A model generated the notes under the pieces. The model was not told where the DNA came from. It searched no databases and was given only the letters and a program-made list of their open reading frames with translations. DNA of 42,840 bases from Oscillospiraceae bacterium (GTDB lineage Bacteria; Bacillota; Clostridia; Oscillospirales; Ruminococcaceae). The stretch covers positions 1 to 42,840 of the forward strand of contig JAEEXH010000017.1 in NCBI GenBank assembly GCA_016291435.1, written 5' to 3'. Numbering within the stretch: position 1 is the stretch's first letter; every line of letters begins with the position of its first letter. Positions 17,515 to 24,892 of the stretch are shown here, piece by piece. Made by a program: the position numbers and the translations under genes.

Positions 17515-18360
17515 ATGGCATTCCCGAAAGCAGCAAAGATCGGCACAGGCATCGCAGCCTGCCTGCTGGTCGCAGGCGGTATCCTCTGGACGGTTCTCGG
17601 CCGTCCGAAGCCCATCCCCGAAACCGCCGAGGTGACGACGACTGCCGTCACGACCACCACCGCAGAAACCACCGCAGAAACCACCACGACCGTCTCTGAG
17701 ACCGCACCCCCGATGCAGTCGTTCCAGGTCGGTGAAAATGCCGCTGAACCCTATATCACTGCGGCAAAGGCTGCCGAGCTGCACGGCAAGGCAGAGGTCA
17801 TGGCGGAGAATTACCGCGATTTCGTCGGTTGGATCTACATCCCGAATTCCCGCATCGACTACCCGGTCATGCGCGGCGACTACAACGATTATTACCTGCA
17901 CCGCAATTTCAACCGGCAGTATGAATTCAAGGGCTCGATCTTTATGGATTACCGCAGCCCCGGCGATCTCTCCAACGAGACCAATATCATCTACGGGCAC
18001 AATATGAACGCAGGCACGATGTTTGCCGATATCCGCAACTTCCGCACGAACGCGAGCTTCAATGCGCACCGCTACGGCTGGATCTTCACGAAGGATGTGG
18101 TCTACCGGCTGGACTTCATCGCACTCTCTGTGCTGAGCGCCTATGATGAGATGTATGCGCTTGCCTATTTTGAGCTGCCGACACAGGAATTCTTCCTTGA
18201 GCGCGCGCTGGCAACCGCACAGTTCAAGCGCGATGTCGAGGTGAATCCCGGCGATAAGCTCGTGATGCTCTCGACCTGCGCCTATGACTTTGAAATGGCG
18301 CGGCAGATCATGACCGCAAAGCTCGTCCCGCTGACAAATGAAGCGGATTATGTGAGATAA
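17515..18360 (+). CDS. srtB: Class B sortase
   Basis: 281 residues. A membrane anchor lies at about 8-28, followed by a Thr/Glu-rich low-complexity stalk (about 40-62, repeated TTTAETTAE) and a sortase domain from about 80. The catalytic triad is visible: His162 in YGHNM, Cys255 in LSTCAYDF and Arg263 in ARQIM; spacing and flanks fit class B. Sortases cleave a C-terminal sorting signal and attach the protein to the cell wall. In Ruminococcus a sortase anchors the cellulosome scaffold, so this may serve the dockerin proteins here, but no sorting-signal protein lies in the window. AGGAGGAGG precedes ATG 17515, and the gene has its own promoter. Confidence 0.93.
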   Translation: MAFPKAAKIGTGIAACLLVAGGILWTVLGRPKPIPETAEVTTTAVTTTTAETTAETTTTVSETAPPMQSFQVGENAAEPYITAAKAAELHGKAEVMAENYRDFVGWIYIPNSRIDYPVMRGDYNDYYLHRNFNRQYEFKGSIFMDYRSPGDLSNETNIIYGHNMNAGTMFADIRNFRTNASFNAHRYGWIFTKDVVYRLDFIALSVLSAYDEMYALAYFELPTQEFFLERALATAQFKRDVEVNPGDKLVMLSTCAYDFEMARQIMTAKLVPLTNEADYVR

Positions 18361-18390
18361 ACCGAAATCCCCGGTACACAGGATAGAAGT

Positions 18391-18439
18391 GAAACGCCAT
18401 AGTATCTCTGATGCAAGGTCAGAAGTACTATGGCGTTTC
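18391..18439. terminator. Very strong hairpin after sortase gene
   Basis: A perfect 14-bp stem, GAAACGCCATAGTA with TACTATGGCGTTTC, with a second 5-bp TCTGA/TCAGA stem inside. It sits 30 bp after the sortase stop and 2 bp before the -35 box at 18442. The T-run after it is poor (TTTCTATT). Probably a bidirectional terminator; an operator role is possible. Confidence 0.6.
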
Positions 18440-18441
18440 TA

Positions 18442-18470
18442 TTGACAGAACTCCGATCCTATGCTATAAT
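18442..18470 (+). promoter_or_regulatory. Perfect consensus promoter with no gene downstream
   Basis: TTGACA at 18442-18447, 17-bp spacer, TATAAT at 18465-18470. The start point would fall near 18477, 4 bp before the inverted-repeat element. No good reading frame on plus follows for over 550 bp, so it would make an untranslated RNA. Confidence 0.8.
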
Positions 18471-18518
18471 CGTAACTAATATAAATCGGAATTTAGCGGG
18501 GAGCAACCCCACCACCGT

Positions 18519-18642
18519 CCCTTTCAGGGACGGCAAGGTAAAGCGCTCTTCAAAGACTGGGGATTCTGCGTTCTTGGCTCCCCTAAAAGGGGAGCTGTCA
18601 GCGGAGCTGACTGAGGGGTTATAAGCGACCGCATGCCGCAGG
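18519..18642. repeat. Direct repeat unit 1 inside the element
   Basis: Runs from CCCTTTCAGGGA to GCATGCCGCAGG. Aligns with 18681-18802 over almost its whole length, both containing GTTCTTGGCTCCCCTAA, GGGGAGCTGTC and CTGAGGGGTTAT. Confidence 0.75.
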
Positions 18643-18680
18643 GAACCCCTCCACCACCGCCGCTGGCGGCGGTCCCCCTC

Positions 18681-18802
18681 CCCTTTCAGGGGAGGCAAGA
18701 TAAACCGCTCCTCAATGGCTGGATATTCTTCGTTCTTGGCTCCCCTAACAGGGGAGCTGTCGCGAAGCGACTGAGGGGTTATCAGCGACCGCATGCCGCA
18801 GG
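18681..18802. repeat. Direct repeat unit 2 inside the element
   Basis: Second copy of the 18519-18642 unit. The hairpin before GACTGAGGGG differs (GTCGCGAAGCGAC here, GTCAGCGGAGCTGAC in unit 1) while both arms changed together, suggesting the pairing is kept. Confidence 0.75.
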
Positions 18803-18860
18803 CAAAATGCCTGCGCGGGCTCCGCGCTAAATTCCGATTTATTGTAAAACATCAAATGCC

Positions 18861-18884
18861 CCGAAGCGCTTTGAAACGCTTCGG
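18861..18884. terminator. Hairpin downstream of the MITE-like element
   Basis: CCGAAGCG pairs with CGCTTCGG around an 8-nt loop; no T-run. Could end or stabilise the RNA from the 18442 promoter. Confidence 0.35.
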
Positions 18885-18954
18885 AGCAAAACTTCTGTAT
18901 CGGTATCTGTATTACAGAATCGAAAATTTTGCCGTCATTTGTGATAAAACGCAT

Positions 18955-18984
18955 GCCGCCCGCTCGGTTTCCCGTGCGGGCGGC
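18955..18984 (-). terminator. Hairpin downstream of the dockerin/Cthe_2159 gene
   Basis: GCCGCCCGC pairs with GCGGGCGGC (9 bp). On minus it is followed by ATGCGTTTTATC, 65 bp beyond the stop at 19050. Apart from this, the element and its flanking hairpins, 18361-19049 shows nothing I recognise. Confidence 0.55.
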
Positions 18985-19049
18985 TTTGCGGAGATAAGAG
19001 AACAGAGGTATCACATTACACAGATTCGCTTCTGTTGTGACCGGGATGA

Positions 19050-21098
19050 TTACCAGCGTCCGCCGGGCTGTCCGCCGCCGGATGCAGAGCCGGTGACCTG
19101 TGTGCCGCCGGAAACGCTGCCGCCGAGGATCACAGGATAGTTGCTCGCACCGAAGAGGGTCGTGCCGCCGCTTGCGGAAGTGCCGGAGAAGCATGTGGAG
19201 TTATCCTTGGAGGAGATGCCGGGGCTGCCTGCTGCGCACTTGAAGGTGATGACAGCATTGCCGGAAGCATCCTTGAAGGTGTAGGTCGTGCCGAGATTGG
19301 TGTTGCCTGCGGTCATGGTGACGTAAGTGCCGCCGTTCTGGGTGAAGGTGCCGTCATAATCCATCGGCTCCTGACCGTTCGCGACATAGTAGCCGCCGTT
19401 GATGGTAAATGCGCCGTTGGAATCGAACGCATCATGGTCGCCGTTCGCGGAATTGACCACAGCGAAGCCGCCGTTCAGGTTCAGCGTGCCGCTGGAGGTG
19501 CTCATGCCGCCCTGACCCCAGCCTGCGCCGGGACCTGTCGCGCCGCCGGTGCCGGAGCCGTCTGCGCCGCCTGCTGCGTTGTAGCCGTCATCGCCGGAAA
19601 CGATGTAGACAGTGCCGCTGTTCTGGTTGATCGTGACGCCCTCGACGCCCTCATAGCACTTGGTGACGAGGATCTGCACATCGTCATACTTGCCGGAGTT
19701 CTGCGTGCCGATGGTCAGCGTGTGATCGGAATGGAGCGCGTCATCCGCGGTCGCGATGGTCATCACGCCGCCTGTGACGGAGAGATTGCCGCCGCAGTGG
19801 ATCGCGTCATCGGAGGTATCGAAGCTGAGCGTGCCGCCGGTGATGTAGATATTGCCCATGCTCTGCCAGGTGGTGCCTGCTTCATCATAGAGGCCGACTG
19901 CCTTGATGCCCTTTGCGGAAATGTCGGTCTTGTTGGGATTGCCGTCCATGCCCATGCCGCCGCCCCAGCCGCCGGTGCTTCCGGTGCTGCTGCCGTAATT
20001 GCTGCCCTGATAGGTATAGACCGTGAGATCGCCGCCGTTGATATAGACCTCCTGCTCCGCCTGAATGCCGTCGCCGTTCTCCGCACGGAGATTCAGGGTG
20101 CCGCCGTTGATCTTGATATAGCCCTTGCCGGAATCCGCGGTATCATTGGTGGTCTTGAGCGCATCGCCGCCTGTGGAAACGACCTTGACGCTCAGGGTCG
20201 AATAATCGGTATCGTCCGGGTCGCCGATGCGGATGGAATCCTTGCCGCGGATGCCGTCATCGACAGCGGTGACCTGAAGGTCTCCGTTCCAGATCTTGAT
20301 GTCATCCTTGCCGACGATGCCGTCGCCCGCATTGCCCTTGACGATCAGCGTGCCCTTGCCCTTGAACTTGAGGTCATCGAGGGAGTAGATCGCGCCCTGG
20401 CTGCCGTCTGCGTTCGTGTAGCTTGTGCCGTCGGAGATGGTATTGGTCGTGCCGTTCTTCACGGTGATGACGCACTCATCCGCGATCTGCTCAATATAGA
20501 TCGGGGAATCGGAGCTGTTCGAGAGGGTCACGCCGCGGAGGTTGATCGTGACCTGACCGGTCGCATAGGTCGCTTCATCGACATTGACCTTGAGCTGACC
20601 GTTCGCACACTCGCCGTCCACATTGATATCGCCGAAATCGTTGGTGCCGTCGCTCGTGGGCTTTGTGACCGTGACGACCGTGCCGTTTTCGACTGTAACA
20701 TTCGAGGCGCTCGCTGCCGGAACAACCTCGTCATTTGCATTTTTCAGGGTCACGCTGCTTGCTGCGTAGGTGATCTGCGTGACATAGGTATCATCGGTTG
20801 TGACGGGAGGGTCATCATTGCCCGAGCCCTGCTGACCGTAAATCAGGGCGCGCTTCATGAGCGTGAGATCCTTCGCGTTCAGTTTGCCGTCGCTGTTGAA
20901 ATCGGCGGCTGCGGGATCGTTCAGCGCGTTCTCGTCGCCGGTGAGGAACTGTGTGAATGCGACCACATCGGCAAGATCAAAGCTGCCGCTTGCGTTGGTG
21001 TCGCCGGAAACCGCTGCGAAAGCCGGGGTGACAGCACCGAGGGTGAGTGCTGCCGTCGTGATGATCGCAGTACCTGTACGGATCAGGTTCTTTTTCAT
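19050..21098 (-). CDS. Secreted dockerin protein with Cthe_2159-type carbohydrate-binding beta-helix
   Basis: 682 residues from ATG 21098 (GGAAAG about 7 nt upstream; an open frame continues further upstream but looks non-coding). A signal peptide of about 28 residues (AFA|AVS) is followed by a type I dockerin at about 31-88 with repeats GDTNASGSFDLADV and ADFNSDGKLNAKDL. From about 105 to 655 lies a long Gly/Asp-rich repetitive domain with recurring motifs (GDGI, DDGIRGKDSIRI, DDAIHCGG, DDALHSD). This resembles the Cthe_2159 family (PF14262), a calcium-bound right-handed beta-helix reported to bind cellulose and polygalacturonate. It ends in a flexible GGGQPGGRW tail. Probably a non-catalytic or pectate-lyase-like cellulosome component. 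Confidence 0.88.
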   Translation of the reverse strand: MKKNLIRTGTAIITTAALTLGAVTPAFAAVSGDTNASGSFDLADVVAFTQFLTGDENALNDPAAADFNSDGKLNAKDLTLMKRALIYGQQGSGNDDPPVTTDDTYVTQITYAASSVTLKNANDEVVPAASASNVTVENGTVVTVTKPTSDGTNDFGDINVDGECANGQLKVNVDEATYATGQVTINLRGVTLSNSSDSPIYIEQIADECVITVKNGTTNTISDGTSYTNADGSQGAIYSLDDLKFKGKGTLIVKGNAGDGIVGKDDIKIWNGDLQVTAVDDGIRGKDSIRIGDPDDTDYSTLSVKVVSTGGDALKTTNDTADSGKGYIKINGGTLNLRAENGDGIQAEQEVYINGGDLTVYTYQGSNYGSSTGSTGGWGGGMGMDGNPNKTDISAKGIKAVGLYDEAGTTWQSMGNIYITGGTLSFDTSDDAIHCGGNLSVTGGVMTIATADDALHSDHTLTIGTQNSGKYDDVQILVTKCYEGVEGVTINQNSGTVYIVSGDDGYNAAGGADGSGTGGATGPGAGWGQGGMSTSSGTLNLNGGFAVVNSANGDHDAFDSNGAFTINGGYYVANGQEPMDYDGTFTQNGGTYVTMTAGNTNLGTTYTFKDASGNAVITFKCAAGSPGISSKDNSTCFSGTSASGGTTLFGASNYPVILGGSVSGGTQVTGSASGGGQPGGRW

Positions 21099-21219
21099 AT
21101 GGATCTTTCCTTTCTGTGTCTGTGATTGAGAGGGTTCGGCGCCTGCGGGAAGGGGGTCCGCTTCGCCTTTCGTGCCTTCATTATGCCACGCATTTCTTAA
21201 ACCAAGCTGAATGAAAAAC

Positions 21220-21277
21220 TGTTTTTTTGTAATATCGCGATGTTTTTTTGTGATCTGTATATTATACTTTTTGTAAT
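21220..21277. repeat. Three iterated TTTTTGTRAT sites
   Basis: TGTTTTTTTGTAAT at 21220-21233, TGTTTTTTTGTGAT at 21241-21254, and CTTTTTGTAAT at 21267-21277. The ends are spaced 21 and 23 bp, about two helical turns. They lie between the divergent dockerin gene and adhE, and could be a regulator's binding sites or just T-rich promoter DNA. Confidence 0.45.
21261..21266 (-). promoter_or_regulatory. Possible -10 box for the dockerin/Cthe_2159 gene
   Basis: TATAAT on minus at 21266-21261, about 160 nt before the ATG. The hexamer 17 bp upstream is a poor -35 match, so this is tentative. Confidence 0.35.
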
Positions 21278-21310
21278 TCCCGCAGAAATCGGACATCTTT
21301 GCAAATAGGC

Positions 21311-21339
21311 TTGAAATATCCGAGAAAATGTGGTACAAT
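21311..21339 (+). promoter_or_regulatory. Promoter of adhE operon
   Basis: TTGAAA at 21311-21316, 17-bp spacer ending TGTGG (extended -10), TACAAT at 21334-21339, about 45 nt before the adhE ATG. Confidence 0.8.
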
Positions 21340-21388
21340 ATAGATATCAAATCGGCATCCCGTTTGCGGAGCCGGACAGGAGGTATAT

Positions 21389-24076
21389 ATGGATAGCATA
21401 GAACGCGCAGCAGTGGACAGCGTCGCGGCTCTCGAGGCAGAGCTCAAACGTCTGAAAGCCGCACAGCAGGTGTTCGCAGAGTACACGCAGGAGCAGGTCG
21501 ATCAGATCTTCCTTGCGGCTGCATCCGCTGCGAACAAGGCAAGAATCCCGCTTGCAAAGCTCGCCGTTGAAGAAACCGGCATGGGCGTTGTAGAGGACAA
21601 GGTTATCAAAAATAACTATGCGTCTGAGTATATTTACAATGCCTACAAGGACACGAAAACATGCGGCGTCATCGAGGAGGACAAGGCATACGGCATGCAG
21701 AAGATCGCGGAGCCGATCGGCGTCATCGCTGCCGTCATCCCGACCACGAACCCCACCTCGACCGCAATCTTCAAGTGCCTGATCGCACTGAAAACCCGCA
21801 ACGGCATCATCATCAGCCCGCACCCGCGCGCAAAGAAATCGACCATTGCAGCAGCGAAGGTCGTACTCGACGCAGCAGTCGCGGCAGGTGCGCCGGAGGG
21901 CATCATCTCCTGGATCGACGCCCCGAGCCTTGACATGACGCAGACCGTCATGAAGGAAGCGGACATCATCCTCGCGACCGGCGGTCCGGGCATGGTGCAT
22001 GCGGCATATTCGAGCGGCAAGCCGGCTGTCGGCGTCGGCGCCGGCAATACCCCCGCCATCATCGACAAGTCTGCCGATATTGTCCTCGCGGTCAGCTCGA
22101 TCGTCCACTCCACGACCTTCGACAACGGCATGATCTGCGCTTCCGAGCAGTCTGTCATCGTTCACAAGGATATCTATGATGCGGTCAAGCGCGAATTTGC
22201 AGCCCGCGGCTGCTATTTCCTCACACCCGAGGAGACCGACAAGGTGCGCCATACCATCCTGATCAACGGCGCGCTGAACGCAAAGATCGTCGGTCAGTCG
22301 GCATTTAAGATCGCACAGCTCTCCGGCGTCGAGGTCGCAGAGGGCACAAAGGTGCTGATCGGTGAGGTCGAGAGCGTTGATATCTCCGAGGAATTCGCAC
22401 ACGAAAAGCTCTCCCCTGTCCTCGCAATGTATAAAGCAGAGGATATTCAGGATGCCTTCGCTAAGGCAGAGCAGCTCATCGCGGACGGCGGCTTCGGCCA
22501 CACCTCCTCGATCTATCTGAACGATCAGACCGAAAAGGAGATCCTTGCCGAATTCGCAGAGCGCATGAAGACCTGCCGCATCCTCGTCAACACACCTTCC
22601 TCTCACGGCGGCATCGGCGACCTCTACAACTTCAGGCTGACCCCCTCCCTGACGCTCGGCTGCGGCTCCTGGGGCGGCAATTCCGTCAGCGAGAATGTCG
22701 GCGTCAAGCATCTGCTCAATATCAAGACCGTTGCGGTAAGGAGAGAGAATATGCTGTGGTTCAGAGCACCCGAAAAGGTGTATATCAAGAAGGGCTGCCT
22801 GCCGGTCGCGCTCGACGAGCTGAAGAATGTCATGCACAAGCAGCGCGCATTCGTTGTCACTGACAGCTTCCTTTATAAGAACGGCTTTACCAAGCCCATC
22901 ACCGATAAGCTCGATGAGCTCGGCATCCAGCACGCGACCTTCTTCGACGTCGAGCCCGATCCGACCCTCCAGAGCGCAGAAGCGGGCGCTGCACAGATGC
23001 AGGCCTTCCAGCCGGATGTGATCATCGCACTCGGCGGCGGCTCCGCGATGGACGCTGCAAAGATCATGTGGGTGCTTTATGAGCATCCGGAAGCGGACTT
23101 CAAGGATATGGCAATGCGCTTCCTCGATATCCGCAAGAGAATCTACACCTTCCCGAAGATGGGCGAAAAGGCATATTTCGTTGCGGTCCCGACCTCTGCC
23201 GGCACGGGCTCCGAGGTCACGCCGTTCGCCGTCATCACCGATCAGCGCGACGGCGTCAAGTATCCGCTCGCAGACTATGAGCTGCTCCCGAACATGGCGA
23301 TTGTCGATACCGATATGCACATGACCGCGCCGAAGGGACTGACCGCTTCCTCCGGCATCGACGCAGTCTCCCACTGCCTCGAGGCATATGCCGCAATGCT
23401 CGCGACCGACTACACCGACGGTCTCGCGATCCAGTCGCTCAAGACCATCTTCAAGTATCTGCCGCGTGCCTATGAGAACGGTCAGACCGATATCGAAGCG
23501 CGTGAGAAGATGGCAAATGCAGCAACGATGGCAGGCATGGCGTTCGCAAATGCCTTCCTCGGCGTCTGCCACTCGATGGCGCACAAGCTCGGCGCGTTCC
23601 ATCACATCGCACACGGCATCGCAAACGCACTGCTTCTCGAAGAGGTCATGCGCTTCAATGCGTCCGAAGCACCTGCGAAGATGGGCACCTTCTCGCAGTA
23701 TGATCATCCGCACACCCTCCGCCGCTATGCTGAGGTCGCAGAGGCGCTCGGGCTTGGCGGCACCACCGATGAGGAGAAGCTCGAAGCGCTCATTGATGCC
23801 GTCAACGAGCTGAAGGAGAAGATCGGCATCAAGAAGACCATCGCGGATTACGGTGTCGATGAGGAGACCTTCCTCTCTACCCTCGACGAGATGTCCGAGG
23901 CAGCCTTCGACGATCAGTGCACCGGCGCAAATCCGCGCTATCCGCTGATCTCCGAGATCCGGGAAATGTATCTCCACGCCTACTACGGCGACGGGCATTT
24001 TGCCGACAAGGAAATGCCGCCTGTTCCTGCCGCACCGAAAAAGCGCAGAGGCAGACCTGCCGCAAAGAAATCGTAA
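21389..24076 (+). CDS. adhE: Bifunctional acetaldehyde-CoA/alcohol dehydrogenase
   Basis: 895 residues. The N-terminal aldehyde dehydrogenase domain (about 1-440) has catalytic Cys250 in NGMICASEQSV; the C-terminal iron-type alcohol dehydrogenase (about 455-870) has ALGGGSAMDAAK, PTSAGTGSEVTPF and the metal-binding HSMAHKLGAFHHIAHG. It reduces acetyl-CoA to acetaldehyde and then ethanol with NADH. AdhE enzymes form spirosome filaments. ATG 21389 follows GGAGGTATAT. The C-terminus carries an unusual basic tail, PPVPAAPKKRRGRPAAKKS, with an AT-hook-like RGRP. It heads an operon with a kinase-fold protein and a split pyruvate formate-lyase, which supplies its acetyl-CoA. Confidence 0.95.
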   Translation: MDSIERAAVDSVAALEAELKRLKAAQQVFAEYTQEQVDQIFLAAASAANKARIPLAKLAVEETGMGVVEDKVIKNNYASEYIYNAYKDTKTCGVIEEDKAYGMQKIAEPIGVIAAVIPTTNPTSTAIFKCLIALKTRNGIIISPHPRAKKSTIAAAKVVLDAAVAAGAPEGIISWIDAPSLDMTQTVMKEADIILATGGPGMVHAAYSSGKPAVGVGAGNTPAIIDKSADIVLAVSSIVHSTTFDNGMICASEQSVIVHKDIYDAVKREFAARGCYFLTPEETDKVRHTILINGALNAKIVGQSAFKIAQLSGVEVAEGTKVLIGEVESVDISEEFAHEKLSPVLAMYKAEDIQDAFAKAEQLIADGGFGHTSSIYLNDQTEKEILAEFAERMKTCRILVNTPSSHGGIGDLYNFRLTPSLTLGCGSWGGNSVSENVGVKHLLNIKTVAVRRENMLWFRAPEKVYIKKGCLPVALDELKNVMHKQRAFVVTDSFLYKNGFTKPITDKLDELGIQHATFFDVEPDPTLQSAEAGAAQMQAFQPDVIIALGGGSAMDAAKIMWVLYEHPEADFKDMAMRFLDIRKRIYTFPKMGEKAYFVAVPTSAGTGSEVTPFAVITDQRDGVKYPLADYELLPNMAIVDTDMHMTAPKGLTASSGIDAVSHCLEAYAAMLATDYTDGLAIQSLKTIFKYLPRAYENGQTDIEAREKMANAATMAGMAFANAFLGVCHSMAHKLGAFHHIAHGIANALLLEEVMRFNASEAPAKMGTFSQYDHPHTLRRYAEVAEALGLGGTTDEEKLEALIDAVNELKEKIGIKKTIADYGVDEETFLSTLDEMSEAAFDDQCTGANPRYPLISEIREMYLHAYYGDGHFADKEMPPVPAAPKKRRGRPAAKKS

Positions 24077-24093
24077 TGTGAGGAGGAACGATC

Positions 24094-24843
24094 ATGAAGT
24101 TTGATGCTGTTATCGCGGAGCGCCCCAATAAGACGGTCTACCGTCTCGGCGACCGCTGCTACAAGGTTTTCGACGAGAGCTATTCCAAGGCGGGCATCCT
24201 GAATGAGGCACTCAACACTGCGCGTGTCGAGGACACGGGGCTCAATATCCCGCGCATTCTCGAGGTCACGAATGTTGACGGCAAGTGGGCAATCGTCACG
24301 GATTATATCCCCGGCAAGACGCTCTATCAGCTCATGCAGGAGAATCCCGACAAATTTGATGAGTATCTGGAGCAGTTTGTCGATCTCCAGCTCGATGTAC
24401 TCTCGCACAAGTGCCCGCTGCTCGGCAGACTCAAGGACAAGATGCACGGCAAGATCTCCGCATCGTCCTTCCCGGCGACGGTGCGCTATGATCTGCACAC
24501 CACGCTGGAATCCATGCCGAAGCACTTAAAGCTCTGCCACGGCGATTTCAACCCGGCAAACATCATCATCGGCGACGACGGCAAGACCTATATCATCGAC
24601 TGGGCACATGCGACACAGGGCAATGCTTCCGCGGATGCTGCACGCACCTATCTCCTCTTCTACCTCAACGAGCACGAGGATGTTGCGAAGAAATATCTGA
24701 AGCTGTTCTGCGCAAAGAGCGACACCGCGATCCAGTATGTGCAGAAGTGGATGCCGATTGTGGCTGCATCGCAGTCGGTGAAGGGCAATGCGCACGAGCG
24801 TGAATTCCTCGAGCGCTGGGTCAATGTTGTGGATTATGTGTAA
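24094..24843 (+). CDS. APH-fold phosphotransferase (aminoglycoside phosphotransferase/choline kinase-like)
   Basis: 249 residues, starting 17 bp after adhE with AGGAGG before the ATG. It shows the kinase-like fold: an N-lobe with RLGDRCYKVF, a hinge region near IVTDYIPGKTLY (68-79), the Brenner catalytic motif CHGDFNPANIII (148-159, Asp151) and the metal-binding DWAHA (Asp169). This superfamily phosphorylates small molecules (aminoglycosides, choline, sugars) and sometimes proteins. It resembles a TIGR02172-like group of unknown substrate. There is no reason to call it an antibiotic-resistance gene. Its place between adhE and pyruvate formate-lyase suggests a metabolic or regulatory role in fermentation, which is inference. 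Confidence 0.82.
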   Translation: MKFDAVIAERPNKTVYRLGDRCYKVFDESYSKAGILNEALNTARVEDTGLNIPRILEVTNVDGKWAIVTDYIPGKTLYQLMQENPDKFDEYLEQFVDLQLDVLSHKCPLLGRLKDKMHGKISASSFPATVRYDLHTTLESMPKHLKLCHGDFNPANIIIGDDGKTYIIDWAHATQGNASADAARTYLLFYLNEHEDVAKKYLKLFCAKSDTAIQYVQKWMPIVAASQSVKGNAHEREFLERWVNVVDYV

Positions 24844-24892
24844 CCGCACACCCGCACGCCCGAACCCCCGCTGCTTGAAAGGATGAATCAGA

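Larger units (their letters stand above)
18481..18842. mobile_element. MITE-like element with 24-bp terminal inverted repeats
   Basis: The left end (18481-18504, starting ATAAATCGGAATTTAGCG) is matched as an inverted repeat by the right end (18819-18842), with 23 of 24 positions identical. The 362-bp interior has no convincing gene. It contains two diverged direct repeats of about 123 bp and several strong hairpins, including GCTCCCCTAAAAGGGGAGC and ACCGCCGC/GCGGCGGT. Similar TTGGCTCCCCT...ACTGAGGGGTT blocks are, from memory, common intergenic repeats in gut Clostridia. No target-site duplication is clear. Such elements usually move through a transposase encoded elsewhere. Confidence 0.7.

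Noticed and set aside
18519-18802. Possible CRISPR array
   Set aside because: Only two long diverged repeats with internal hairpins inside an inverted-repeat element; no spacers and no cas genes.
19434-21125. 563-codon open frame on plus opposite the dockerin/Cthe_2159 gene
   Set aside because: Low-complexity mirror of the Gly/Asp repeats; no start signal.
21341-21388. Rex-type redox operator before adhE
   Set aside because: Looked for a TTGTTAA-type palindrome; none found in the leader or around the promoter.
21347-23998. 883-codon open frame on minus opposite adhE
   Set aside because: Antisense shadow of adhE, extending through its promoter.
24094-24843. Antibiotic-resistance aminoglycoside phosphotransferase
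   Set aside because: Only the shared kinase fold supports it; location in a fermentation operon argues against a resistance role.
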